A DNA stretch of 6,337 nt, taken from contig JAOTUX010000063.1 of assembly GCA_029863665.1 (NCBI GenBank), forward strand, positions 1 through 6,337. The letters are read 5' to 3'. A program made the translations under genes and the position numbers. Below the pieces are notes generated by a model. That model did no database searches and was not told the DNA's origin. It saw only the letters and a list, made by a program, of their open reading frames with translations. Positions 1 through 5,785 of the stretch are shown here, piece after piece; position 1 is the first letter of the stretch, and each line of letters begins with the position of its first letter. The DNA is from Candidatus Nitrosopumilus sp. (GTDB lineage Archaea > Thermoproteota > Nitrososphaeria > Nitrososphaerales > Nitrosopumilaceae).

Positions 1-519
1 GCAAAGTAGTTTTGTATTATTCTTTGCACTTTTTACTGCCTCTGCAGCTTTTGTGATCAACTCTGGTTTCTCTTTTGATACTGCCTTTCCTGATCCAATC
101 AACTCTGGAGGCTCTATTGCAATATAGTCTGGATTTAGTTTTGCATATTTTTTAGATTCTGCAACGTCTTTTACACATACAATTGATATCATCTTTAATT
201 CCTTTAACTTTAAAACCAATTTCTCAATTTCTTTGCTTGTGATCCTATGCTCGCTGTGATTAATCAGTGATCCTTTTACTTTGGATTTTTTTAATAACTC
301 TGGAATTACAAATCCCGTGGTACTTCCAACTTTGGAGTCATCTACATGTTGAGCTAAAATTGGAATTGAGCTATTTGCAACTACTCCGATCAGATGTTGT
401 GGTGGTGTAATTGCAATTTTTACTTTGAATTTTTTAGAAACTTTTTCAGCTGTTTTTACAAATTTGATGATCTTATCTCCTGAGATTTCTTCATAATTTT
501 TACAATTAATTACAAACAT
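1..519 (-). CDS. tpiA: Triosephosphate isomerase, archaeal type (3' end cut by window edge)
   Basis: It interconverts dihydroxyacetone phosphate and glyceraldehyde 3-phosphate in the cytoplasm, serving glycolysis and gluconeogenesis; in an autotrophic ammonia oxidiser the gluconeogenic direction is the likely main use (inference). The first 173 residues are visible. N-terminal MFVINCKNYEE holds the substrate-binding Asn5 and Lys7. NHSEHR gives the catalytic His88, and IEPPELIGSG gives the catalytic Glu136 in the form usual for archaeal enzymes. Archaeal TIMs are about 220-230 aa, so roughly 50 residues, including the phosphate-binding Gly-rich loop, lie beyond base 1. The ATG at 519 is preferred because homologues begin at this beta strand. 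Another ATG at 529 is out of frame and soon meets a stop. The gene begins 36 bases after the membrane-protein gene on the same strand and is probably the last visible member of that operon. Family assignment is secure. Confidence 0.95.
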   Translation of the reverse strand, partial: MFVINCKNYEEISGDKIIKFVKTAEKVSKKFKVKIAITPPQHLIGVVANSSIPILAQHVDDSKVGSTTGFVIPELLKKSKVKGSLINHSEHRITSKEIEKLVLKLKELKMISIVCVKDVAESKKYAKLNPDYIAIEPPELIGSGKAVSKEKPELITKAAEAVKSAKNNTKLLC

Positions 520-555
520 CTCTTTGCATCTCTATGTATTCTATTTAATTCTTGA

Positions 556-846
556 TTAGATTTGATTAATTTTTGATTGCCTGTCATAATTTTTTTTCAT
601 AATTAGTACAATCATCATTAGTGCTATTGCTGCAACATTTGTGCCTATGATAAATACATCATTTACAATAATTCCATAAATTAACCACAAAATTGCCCCT
701 GCAGAGATAAAGATCATTAAAAATTTTGAAACGTCTTTTAGGCTCTTTGTTCTATATCCTTTGTAAATTTGCTCAACCCATCCTGTAAGAATTAAAACTC
801 CAGCTGCAACTCCTAATATTGTTAATAACGTACCATCGATTTCCAT
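556..846 (-). CDS. SemiSWEET/MtN3-family small membrane transporter
   Basis: A 96-residue protein with three predicted membrane helices at about 6-26, 41-60 and 62-83, the size and topology of SemiSWEETs, which work as homodimers to let sugars or similar small solutes cross the cytoplasmic membrane down their gradient. The family signature lies after helix 1: VEQIYKGYRTKSLKDVS corresponds to the PQ-loop block usually written PQ..K..KTKS...S, but the usual Pro is Glu25 here. Helix 2 carries Trp54 and the LIYG stretch, and helix 3 carries Asn70; a Trp and an Asn spaced like this line the substrate pocket in studied SemiSWEETs. The ATG at 846 starts 8 bases after the polymerase stop codon, so the genes are probably co-transcribed. 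No strong ribosome-binding site is visible. The substrate cannot be told from sequence; sugar transport is an inference from the family. Confidence 0.85.
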   Translation of the reverse strand: MEIDGTLLTILGVAAGVLILTGWVEQIYKGYRTKSLKDVSKFLMIFISAGAILWLIYGIIVNDVFIIGTNVAAIALMMIVLIMKKNYDRQSKINQI

Positions 847-854
847 ATTTTACA

Positions 855-3410
855 CTAATTCCAAAAAAATTCATCTAATCCTGTTTGTTTTGGTTTTCCT
901 AAAATTGTATCAAAATCTAAATCCATTGATGATGTTATTTGCTCCAGCGTTGATTCCATAAATTCCATATATTTTTTGGAATCGATTTCTTCTTTTTTTG
1001 CCATCTCTACCGGTTTTACTCCTGGTTTGTTTAGAATCTTAATGTATGAAATAATGTCTCCTTTCTTAATTTCCCTGATGGTCTCCAATTGTTTTGCAGC
1101 CCGTATGTGTTGAGGGATTGTTTTTGTATATTCTGCTGGTGCCTTGCTAAGCATTACATTGAATGTCAAATCCTCCAAAGGAATTTCTTTTGATTCTACT
1201 TTTTTGCCACATGTTGCAATTTTTTCTGATATGTCTTTTTTTGCTTTTTTGAAATCCTCTATTGTTTGAACATTAGATAGTACATCAAGCAAATCATTAA
1301 ATAATTTTTTGATAAACGGTGGAGTATGTGATTTTTTCCCTGTTAATCCTTTGACATCTACTTTTCCATCTTTTGTTACTCCCAGATAGTTTTTCTTTCT
1401 GTTACTTAATACACAATATCTGTATGTTTTGTCAATCTCTAAATCTACTCCGTGATCTTTTTTTGCTTGCTCAATTACAAGTTGAATTTGTTTTTTAGTT
1501 GGATTTTTAATAAAAAGTGAATCTGTGTCCCCATAGAGAACCTCAATCCCTGCAGCTTCACATTTTTTAATTGTCTCTAAAATTGTATGTCTTCCAATTG
1601 CAGTTGTTGCCTCTGCTGCAGGAAGAAAATAAAGTGGGAAAATCTCTGCACCCATAACACCGTAACTGGCATTTAAAATGACCTTAAGTGCCTGACTGAC
1701 TACTGTATATTGCTGTCTTTGCTCGTCAGTTAATGTTTCTTTTTTTGAGAGACTCTTGTAGTAATTTACTCTCAAATCTCTTAAGGAACCAATAATCATC
1801 GATGTAAGTCCGTTTTTCTTTGAGCATGTCCAATGGTTTGTTTGTGGAATTGTATTTTTTTTGCATTCTTCGTGAGCACATCTAACTGTCTCATATGATA
1901 TGTTTCTGACTTTGATGATACTTGGATACAGACTTGCAAAATCCATTACAACTACATCAAAATGGATCCCCTCTTTGGGTTCTACAACCAGCCCTCCCCG
2001 ATATTTTTTGTCTTTAATTACTGCATCTGATAAAACCCCTTCTGATCTTCTTTGAAGTTCCTCTCTTTTTGGAATTAAACAATTTTTTTTCCTGTGTTCA
2101 TAATATAGTAAACTTCTAATCCACTGAGACACTCCCATCCTTGCAATATCATCAATTGGCATTCTACCAATCCTTGCAATGATTACAAGTAAATTCATCA
2201 ACAAATCTTTATTGAAACTTGTAAGCTCGTATGTCAGAAGAGCGTCATTGTAACAATAATTTGCAGTTTGGTAAAGTGTTAATTCGTCAAACTCTAACCC
2301 ATAATCAATTTTTTCTTTACCTAATAATGCCTTTGACACACTGTTTAATGAAAAACTTGTATACTTTTGACTGAATGCATAGATTTGGAATGATCTATTT
2401 GAAAGCGTTCTATACAGATCAATATGAACTCCGTCCTTTAGTGTTGCAGAATCTCTCATCATGTAAAATGGATTCTCTATATTTTTGATTCCTAACCTTT
2501 CTGCTCTGTTGTAAAGATATGGTAAATCAAATTCGTCGCCATTATACGTTACAACAAACGGAAATTCTTTAACGATTTTAAAAGCATCTTGTATCATTTC
2601 TTTTTCTTTATCTGAATCATAAAATACAATTTTGATATTTTCATCTAATTCGTTTGTTCCTTCTTCGATTCCCTCTGTTTTGAGCACAAAAATCTGGTCA
2701 AATCCATCAGTCCCCTTTAATCCAACTGCAGTTATCTTTTTTTCTGCAATTTTAGGATCTGGAATTCTTCCAATCTCTGCTTCAACTTCAATGTCTATGC
2801 TTAATCTCTTTATTTTTGGAATTGGTTGGTTAAGTAAATCTGCCCATTCTGAAATAAATTCTTTGAACTGTTCTGTATCTACCATGTTTTCACTATCTAC
2901 TTTATCCCATAGCAAACTCTTCAATGCAAGTTTCACTTCATCGGAAATTGCTAAATCATGTTGTTGTATTTTCCCATCTATAATTTCATAATATTTCCCA
3001 ACAATTAATTTTCTGTCATACAGATAGTTTTCATAGTATTTTATGTCAGACTCCCAAGTCTCAATTATGTTTCTGATACTTTTGTCTCCTGCTGTTCCTC
3101 CAATTGCCAAAGGATCTGCTACTGTAATCTTTGACATGTCGATTTCTTTATCTTTTATCAAGTCATATCTCTGCACAGTTTTAATCTCAAGAATATCATC
3201 TCTTTCTTGAAGAAAATCTAATTCATCTGGAGCTAATCTTGAATAACAATACGGCTTGTGATTTGTTTCATCTTTCCATAAAAATAATTTTTGCGATTCT
3301 GGCTCATAGAATTTTAAAACAGCTGATTTTGAATTATTCTCATATGTAGCTGATACCAGCATTGATGGTGGCATTGATTCAATTTTGGTATCTGATACTT
3401 TAACCTGCAT
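855..3410 (-). CDS. polB: Family B DNA polymerase with 3'-5' exonuclease and C-terminal PIP motif
   Basis: A replicative or repair DNA polymerase of 851 residues, normal length for archaeal PolB and without an intein. The N-terminal domain (about 1-200) includes ADPLAIGG at 98-105, which seems to match the uracil-pocket region of other archaeal PolBs. The proofreading exonuclease follows: Exo I SIDIE (Asp206, Glu208), Exo II TYNGDEFD (Asn290, Asp295) and Exo III YCYND (Tyr385, Asp389). The polymerase part has YRGG at 470-473, motif A MDFASLYPS (Asp490, Tyr495), motif B with Lys576, Asn580 and Tyr583-Gly584, motif C YGDTDS (Asp628, Asp630) and KKNY at 672-675. All catalytic residues are present, so both activities should work. 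A Cys/His cluster (Cys511, Cys516, His526, Cys529) sits in the palm. The protein ends with QTGLDEFF at 842-849, a canonical PIP box for clamp (PCNA) binding. Its ATG lies 4 bases after the deaminase stop codon. Confidence 0.97.
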   Translation of the reverse strand: MQVKVSDTKIESMPPSMLVSATYENNSKSAVLKFYEPESQKLFLWKDETNHKPYCYSRLAPDELDFLQERDDILEIKTVQRYDLIKDKEIDMSKITVADPLAIGGTAGDKSIRNIIETWESDIKYYENYLYDRKLIVGKYYEIIDGKIQQHDLAISDEVKLALKSLLWDKVDSENMVDTEQFKEFISEWADLLNQPIPKIKRLSIDIEVEAEIGRIPDPKIAEKKITAVGLKGTDGFDQIFVLKTEGIEEGTNELDENIKIVFYDSDKEKEMIQDAFKIVKEFPFVVTYNGDEFDLPYLYNRAERLGIKNIENPFYMMRDSATLKDGVHIDLYRTLSNRSFQIYAFSQKYTSFSLNSVSKALLGKEKIDYGLEFDELTLYQTANYCYNDALLTYELTSFNKDLLMNLLVIIARIGRMPIDDIARMGVSQWIRSLLYYEHRKKNCLIPKREELQRRSEGVLSDAVIKDKKYRGGLVVEPKEGIHFDVVVMDFASLYPSIIKVRNISYETVRCAHEECKKNTIPQTNHWTCSKKNGLTSMIIGSLRDLRVNYYKSLSKKETLTDEQRQQYTVVSQALKVILNASYGVMGAEIFPLYFLPAAEATTAIGRHTILETIKKCEAAGIEVLYGDTDSLFIKNPTKKQIQLVIEQAKKDHGVDLEIDKTYRYCVLSNRKKNYLGVTKDGKVDVKGLTGKKSHTPPFIKKLFNDLLDVLSNVQTIEDFKKAKKDISEKIATCGKKVESKEIPLEDLTFNVMLSKAPAEYTKTIPQHIRAAKQLETIREIKKGDIISYIKILNKPGVKPVEMAKKEEIDSKKYMEFMESTLEQITSSMDLDFDTILGKPKQTGLDEFFWN

Positions 3411-3414
3411 TTTC

Positions 3415-3942
3415 TCACACGGATTTTTCGTATTTACTGACTAGTTCTTTTGCCCATTTTGTAATTTTGTTTTTATCTAATTGAACTAACTCCACTCCTG
3501 CCTCTTTTAACAAATCAAAGTCAGTTTCTGGATAAGAATCAATACAAACAAATTTCTTAATTCCAATAGTTATTGCCATTTTAGTGCATTCTAGGCATGG
3601 GACAAATGTTGTATACAGTACTGCTCCCTCAATTCCTGCCTCTATTCCCAAAATTGCACAATGCATTATTGCATTTGCTTCTGCATGGTTGCAGAGACAT
3701 CTATCCAAGGATGCACCTGATTCAATTTTTCCCTCCATTCTAAGTTGGCATCTTTTACATCCTCCTTCAAAACAATTTTTAATTCCAGGAGGAGTTCCGT
3801 TATATCCTGTTGCCAACTGTCTGTGGTTTCTGACAATTACTGCTCCTACTTGTCTTGTCATGCAGTTTGAACGAAGCTTTGCTAACTCCGCTTGAAGCAT
3901 AAAATACTCGTCCCAATTTGGTCTGTCAAAGGAACTGTTCAC
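3415..3942 (-). CDS. dCMP deaminase-like zinc deaminase (ComEB/dCMP family)
   Basis: Predicted to deaminate dCMP to dUMP in the cytoplasm, feeding thymidylate synthesis. The 175-residue protein has the family zinc site: HAEAN at 86-90 supplies the zinc ligand His86 and the catalytic proton carrier Glu88, and PCLEC at 115-119 supplies ligands Cys116 and Cys119. The segment TGYNGTPPG at 46-53 and the block before HAE are typical of dCMP rather than cytidine deaminases. Extra cysteines (57, 62, 65, 82, 84) could form a second, structural metal site, as known in phage T4 dCMP deaminase, though the ligands there differ. The start is taken as GTG at 3942: an in-frame TGA lies 6 bases upstream and the N-terminal RPNWDEYFM block fits the family. 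A TATA box about 25 bases upstream implies a leaderless mRNA. First gene of the operon with polB. Another (deoxy)cytidylate-type substrate is possible. Confidence 0.9.
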   Translation of the reverse strand: MNSSFDRPNWDEYFMLQAELAKLRSNCMTRQVGAVIVRNHRQLATGYNGTPPGIKNCFEGGCKRCQLRMEGKIESGASLDRCLCNHAEANAIMHCAILGIEAGIEGAVLYTTFVPCLECTKMAITIGIKKFVCIDSYPETDFDLLKEAGVELVQLDKNKITKWAKELVSKYEKSV

Positions 3943-3960
3943 ACAAATTCAATTTGACTG

Positions 3961-4011
3961 TTCAATATATGGATCACGTTGACTTGAAATTAATTTGCGA
4001 TCAATATTGAA
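3961..4011. repeat. Inverted repeat TTCAATAT / ATATTGAA in a divergent promoter region
   Basis: TTCAATAT at 3961-3968 is mirrored exactly by ATATTGAA at 4004-4011. The second arm is also part of the perfect 10-base palindrome TCAATATTGA at 4001-4010. The left arm overlaps the operon TATA box, so a dimeric repressor could act here. The AT-rich composition makes short palindromes common, so an operator role is only a possibility. Confidence 0.3.
3963..3972 (-). promoter_or_regulatory. TATA box for the deaminase-polB operon
   Basis: On the minus strand the sequence reads CCATATATTG. The centre of ATATAT lies about 25 bases upstream of the GTG at 3942, which is the usual distance from an archaeal TATA box to the transcription start. 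Transcription would then start at or next to the start codon, giving a leaderless message. This supports the GTG start. Confidence 0.6.
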
Positions 4012-4032
4012 TGAAGTTACTGTTTTACAAGC

Positions 4033-4047
4033 AATATATGCATAAAC
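4033..4047 (+). promoter_or_regulatory. Probable promoter of the small basic protein gene
   Basis: AATATATGCATAAAC contains TATA-like sequence 35-45 bases upstream of the ATG at 4078, implying a 5' leader of about 8-16 bases. A weaker AT block, TTTAACAT at 4051-4058, sits at the leaderless distance instead. Which one is used cannot be decided from sequence. Confidence 0.4.
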
Positions 4048-4077
4048 TTCTTTAACATCTTTGCAAATTCTATTTTG

Positions 4078-4266
4078 ATGGCTAGCTATTCAGCTGAAGT
4101 AAGTGTCATTCATAAAAAATTTCAAAATGATGTAAAAAGAGCAAAAACAAAACAAACACTCAACAAAGCATACAGTGTTCATAAAAAAGATCATGAACGT
4201 CTGTTGAAAAAACATCTACGTGAAGAGACTCTAATGATTAACAAAGCCAAGAAAAAATTGGAATGA
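4078..4266 (+). CDS. Small lysine-rich helical protein, function unknown
   Basis: A 62-residue protein that I do not recognise. It is strongly basic: 14 Lys and 3 Arg against 5 Glu and 2 Asp, a net charge of about +10. It has no cysteine, proline, glycine or membrane segment. Charged and hydrophobic residues alternate as in one or two long amphipathic helices, so a helical, nucleic-acid-binding or coiled-coil protein is possible (inference only). The ATG at 4078 is preferred over the TTG immediately before it at 4075. The gene stands alone on the plus strand, divergent from the deaminase-polB operon with 135 bases between the two start codons, and has its own promoter-like sequence and a T-rich terminator right after the stop. 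These flanking signals raise confidence that it is a real gene despite its size. Confidence 0.65.
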   Translation: MASYSAEVSVIHKKFQNDVKRAKTKQTLNKAYSVHKKDHERLLKKHLREETLMINKAKKKLE

Positions 4267-4271
4267 TCCTA

Positions 4272-4312
4272 TTTTTTCAAATTTTCTTTTTTCTCACACT
4301 GTTCTCTTTTTT
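4272..4312 (+). terminator. T-tract terminator after the small basic protein gene
   Basis: Starting 5 bases after the stop codon, the plus strand has repeated T runs (4272-4277, 4282-4285, 4287-4292, 4307-4312) with no clear stem before them. Oligo-T runs like these end transcription in archaea. Confidence 0.55.
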
Positions 4313-4554
4313 GGTTCCTTTTTCTAAATAATGATATTTCTCCAATAAACACATTATTTGAAATCTTAATGAATTATTAATTTTGGACTATATTTTTGAT
4401 GATTACAAATTGTTTATTGCATTATTTTTCATATCTAATTGCACATGACCATCTTTTTTAAATCGGTATTTTCTAAAAACTATCCAAGACCTTACACATT
4501 TACCATATTAAAAGAACCAACAGGTTAGTCGTTTCTGAAAATCATATTTTGTGA
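4313..4554. other. AT-rich intergenic stretch without a supported gene
   Basis: About 240 bases between the terminator and the next promoter. I see no tRNA, no strong hairpin and no credible gene. A 27-codon ATG ORF at 4445-4528 (plus) and a 36-codon lysine-rich open stretch on the minus strand around 4266-4377 are about what chance gives in DNA this AT-rich. Confidence 0.5.
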
Positions 4555-4564
4555 TTAAATAATA
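4555..4564 (+). promoter_or_regulatory. TATA box of the frameshifted membrane-protein gene
   Basis: TTAAATAATA is centred about 24-25 bases upstream of the ATG at 4583, as expected for a leaderless archaeal transcript. It supports 4583, rather than the TTG at 4626 in the other frame, as the original start. Confidence 0.5.
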
Positions 4565-4582
4565 TTTTTCTTGAAAATATTC

Positions 4583-4880
4583 ATGGTAAAATGGTGGTTA
4601 ATTGGATTAGGCGCCGTCTTCATTATTGGAGCAAATTATTGTATATCAAATTCCTTTAGATGTTACAATAGTCGGAAAGCAATATTCTATCATAATACCA
4701 GAAGGTGTTGCACTTTGTGATTCAGAAATAGAACCCTTTGATGAAATGCCTCCAGATGCTGCAAGATTTTGTTCAGAATTCAAGACAATATTTATGGGAA
4801 TTTATGGTTCTGGACTTTTAGGAGCTGCTCTGATCATAATTGCTGCTGTTACCTCAGGTCAACGAAAGAAAGATTCTTAG
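4583..4880 (+). pseudogene. Small two-helix membrane protein, apparently frameshifted
   Basis: Two adjacent frames read together look like one protein of about 98 residues. From the ATG at 4583 the first frame gives MVKWWLIGLGAVFII, a typical N-terminal membrane helix, but then drifts into an unconvincing Cys/Arg-rich tail and stops at 4718-4720. From about 4626 the next frame gives EQIIVYQIPLDVTIV, a polar region with Cys residues (CDSEIEPF, ARFCSEF), a second membrane helix (YGSGLLGAALIIIAAV) and a basic end (GQRKKDS), stopping at 4878-4880. That second frame is closed by TAG at 4608-4610 and has no ATG before its middle, so it lacks its own start. One extra base between 4611 and about 4645 would explain the split. 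Expected topology: both ends inside, about 50 residues outside. I do not know the function. Alternatives are a sequencing error, programmed frameshifting, or real translation from TTG at 4626 (84 aa, one helix). Confidence 0.6.
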
Positions 4881-4959
4881 AAAATTTTGTTCTTTAGCAA
4901 ATCTATTCCTACTTGTGTCATTTTTATCCCCAAAAGTACTGTCTCTACAGAATTGAACT

Positions 4960-4966
4960 AAAAAAA
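4960..4966 (-). terminator. U7 tract after the universal stress protein gene
   Basis: On the minus strand, tandem TAA TAA stops (4970-4975) are followed at once by seven T residues, a plausible archaeal oligo-U terminator. It lies in the 92-base gap between the two convergent genes. Confidence 0.5.
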
Positions 4967-4972
4967 TGATTA

Positions 4973-5407
4973 TTACTTTACTATTGTTACAGGAGCCTTT
5001 GCTTTGTGCAAGACAAAGTTTGACGTACTTCCAAAGAAGATCTCTTTTGGAAATCCCATTCCTCTTGATCCTATTACAATTTGGTCTATCTTGTTTTTGG
5101 GATTGTTGGCAAATGTGGTCAAATCAATACCGGAAGTATGTCCGCCAATAACAATTCCTTCAAATTTGATTTTACTTTTTTCTGCCTTTTTCTGTGCAAT
5201 ATGCATTATTCCTTGCACTTCATTTGTCCATTTTTTCTCCGGGAGTAAAGGAGCACGAACCGCAGAGAACGCGCTAAAGCTTGTATCACTGTGAACACCA
5301 ATGATTATGGCATTAGAAGATTGTTTTGCAGACAAGATTGCAGCATCCAATCCCCGTAAAGAATTCTTTGAACCATCCAAACAAACCATGATCCTCTTAG
5401 TACTCAT
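4973..5407 (-). CDS. Universal stress protein (UspA family), single domain
   Basis: A 144-residue cytoplasmic protein, the normal size for one Usp domain, an alpha/beta nucleotide-binding fold that usually dimerises. Beta strand 1 leads into VCLDGSKNS, with Asp11 in the position that contacts adenine nucleotides. Near the C-terminus the motif G-x2-G-x9-G-S is intact: GSRG at 113-116, nine residues, then Gly126-Ser127, which places it among the ATP-binding Usp proteins. The last strand APVTIVK is typical. Specific function is unknown; Usp proteins are often induced by stress or starvation. The ATG at 5407 begins the conserved first strand, and a TATA-like AATAAAT sits about 28 bases upstream, so it is probably transcribed alone with little or no leader. 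It is convergent with the frameshifted membrane-protein gene. Confidence 0.93.
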   Translation of the reverse strand: MSTKRIMVCLDGSKNSLRGLDAAILSAKQSSNAIIIGVHSDTSFSAFSAVRAPLLPEKKWTNEVQGIMHIAQKKAEKSKIKFEGIVIGGHTSGIDLTTFANNPKNKIDQIVIGSRGMGFPKEIFFGSTSNFVLHKAKAPVTIVK

Positions 5408-5430
5408 ATGGAATTGAAGATATGTTTCCT

Positions 5431-5438
5431 ATTTATTT
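5431..5438 (-). promoter_or_regulatory. TATA box of the universal stress protein gene
   Basis: The minus strand reads GAAATAAATAGG, with AATAAAT centred about 28 bases before the ATG at 5407. The spacing fits a leaderless or nearly leaderless transcript. Confidence 0.5.
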
Positions 5439-5555
5439 CAAAAGGTATCTGTTGATTTTGAAAACAAATCCTGTGAAAAATCTAGATCGTAGAAATCCTC
5501 AAAAATACATAGGCGGACATAGTTACCTCATATCATTAAAAACAAGGAATCCTGA

Positions 5556-5610
5556 TTTTATTTTTTTATTTTGAATATGATTTAGAGCATTAAAATAAAA
5601 TAAAATAAAA
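5556..5610. repeat. A/T inverted repeat with AAAAT tandem units
   Basis: The right arm (5592-5610) is AAAAT repeated with a final AAAA. The left arm (5556-5572) is TTTTATTTTTTTATTTT, an imperfect inverse copy, with about 19 bases between the arms. On the minus strand the right arm is a long T-rich run downstream of the ribbon-helix-helix gene and the small ORF after it, so it probably ends their transcription. Without G-C pairs the hairpin would be weak. Confidence 0.5.
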
Positions 5611-5642
5611 AAGAAATTTGTTGGGGATTTCTGATTTTCTAA

Positions 5643-5771
5643 TTATACTTTTTTTATGACCTCCTTTGTTTTCATAGTTACACTATCTTTCTGTAATAGA
5701 TATAGTGGTAGCAACACAATGTAATACAGTGTAAAGTATGGAGAACTTTTTAGAATTATAGATTAAATCAT
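5643..5771 (-). pseudogene. Possible small single-helix membrane protein with a stop at codon 3
   Basis: Beginning 14 bases after the stop codon of the ribbon-helix-helix gene, the minus strand reads ATG ATT TAA and then stays open in the same frame for 39 more codons to TAA at 5643-5645. The open part gives a hydrophobic segment (SPYFTLYYIVLLPLYLL) followed by a charged, lysine-rich tail (QKDSVTMKTKEVIKKV), the look of a small single-pass membrane protein. No ATG, GTG or TTG follows the TAA before the helix; GTG and TTG occur only inside it. It may be a decayed gene, a gene starting from an unusual codon such as ATT, or a chance open stretch in AT-rich DNA. I do not recognise the protein. 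Confidence 0.35.
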
Positions 5772-5785
5772 TTTAATTTTTAGAT

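Noticed and set aside
2632..2991. 119-codon ORF on the plus strand inside polB
   Set aside because: It lies wholly antisense to an intact polymerase with all motifs, and its serine-rich, low-complexity translation is typical of a shadow frame.
4266..4377. 36-codon lysine-rich open stretch on the minus strand
   Set aside because: It mirrors the T-rich terminator of the plus-strand gene, so the lysine codons come from poly-A composition.
4445..4528. 27-codon ATG ORF on the plus strand in the AT-rich gap
   Set aside because: Its length is at chance level and there is no ribosome-binding site, recognisable domain or clear promoter at the right distance.
4973..4975. Stop-codon readthrough from the stress protein into the downstream same-frame stretch
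   Set aside because: Three stops (TAA TAA ... TAG) and a T7 tract intervene, and the protein already has a complete family C-terminus.
5659..5666. Perfect Shine-Dalgarno sequence AAGGAGGT on the minus strand
   Set aside because: No ATG, GTG or TTG start follows within a useful distance, so it is probably coincidental.
5681..5707. Short hairpin CACTAT / ATAGTG
   Set aside because: A 6-bp AT-rich stem with a 15-base loop is too weak to call a terminator or RNA gene.
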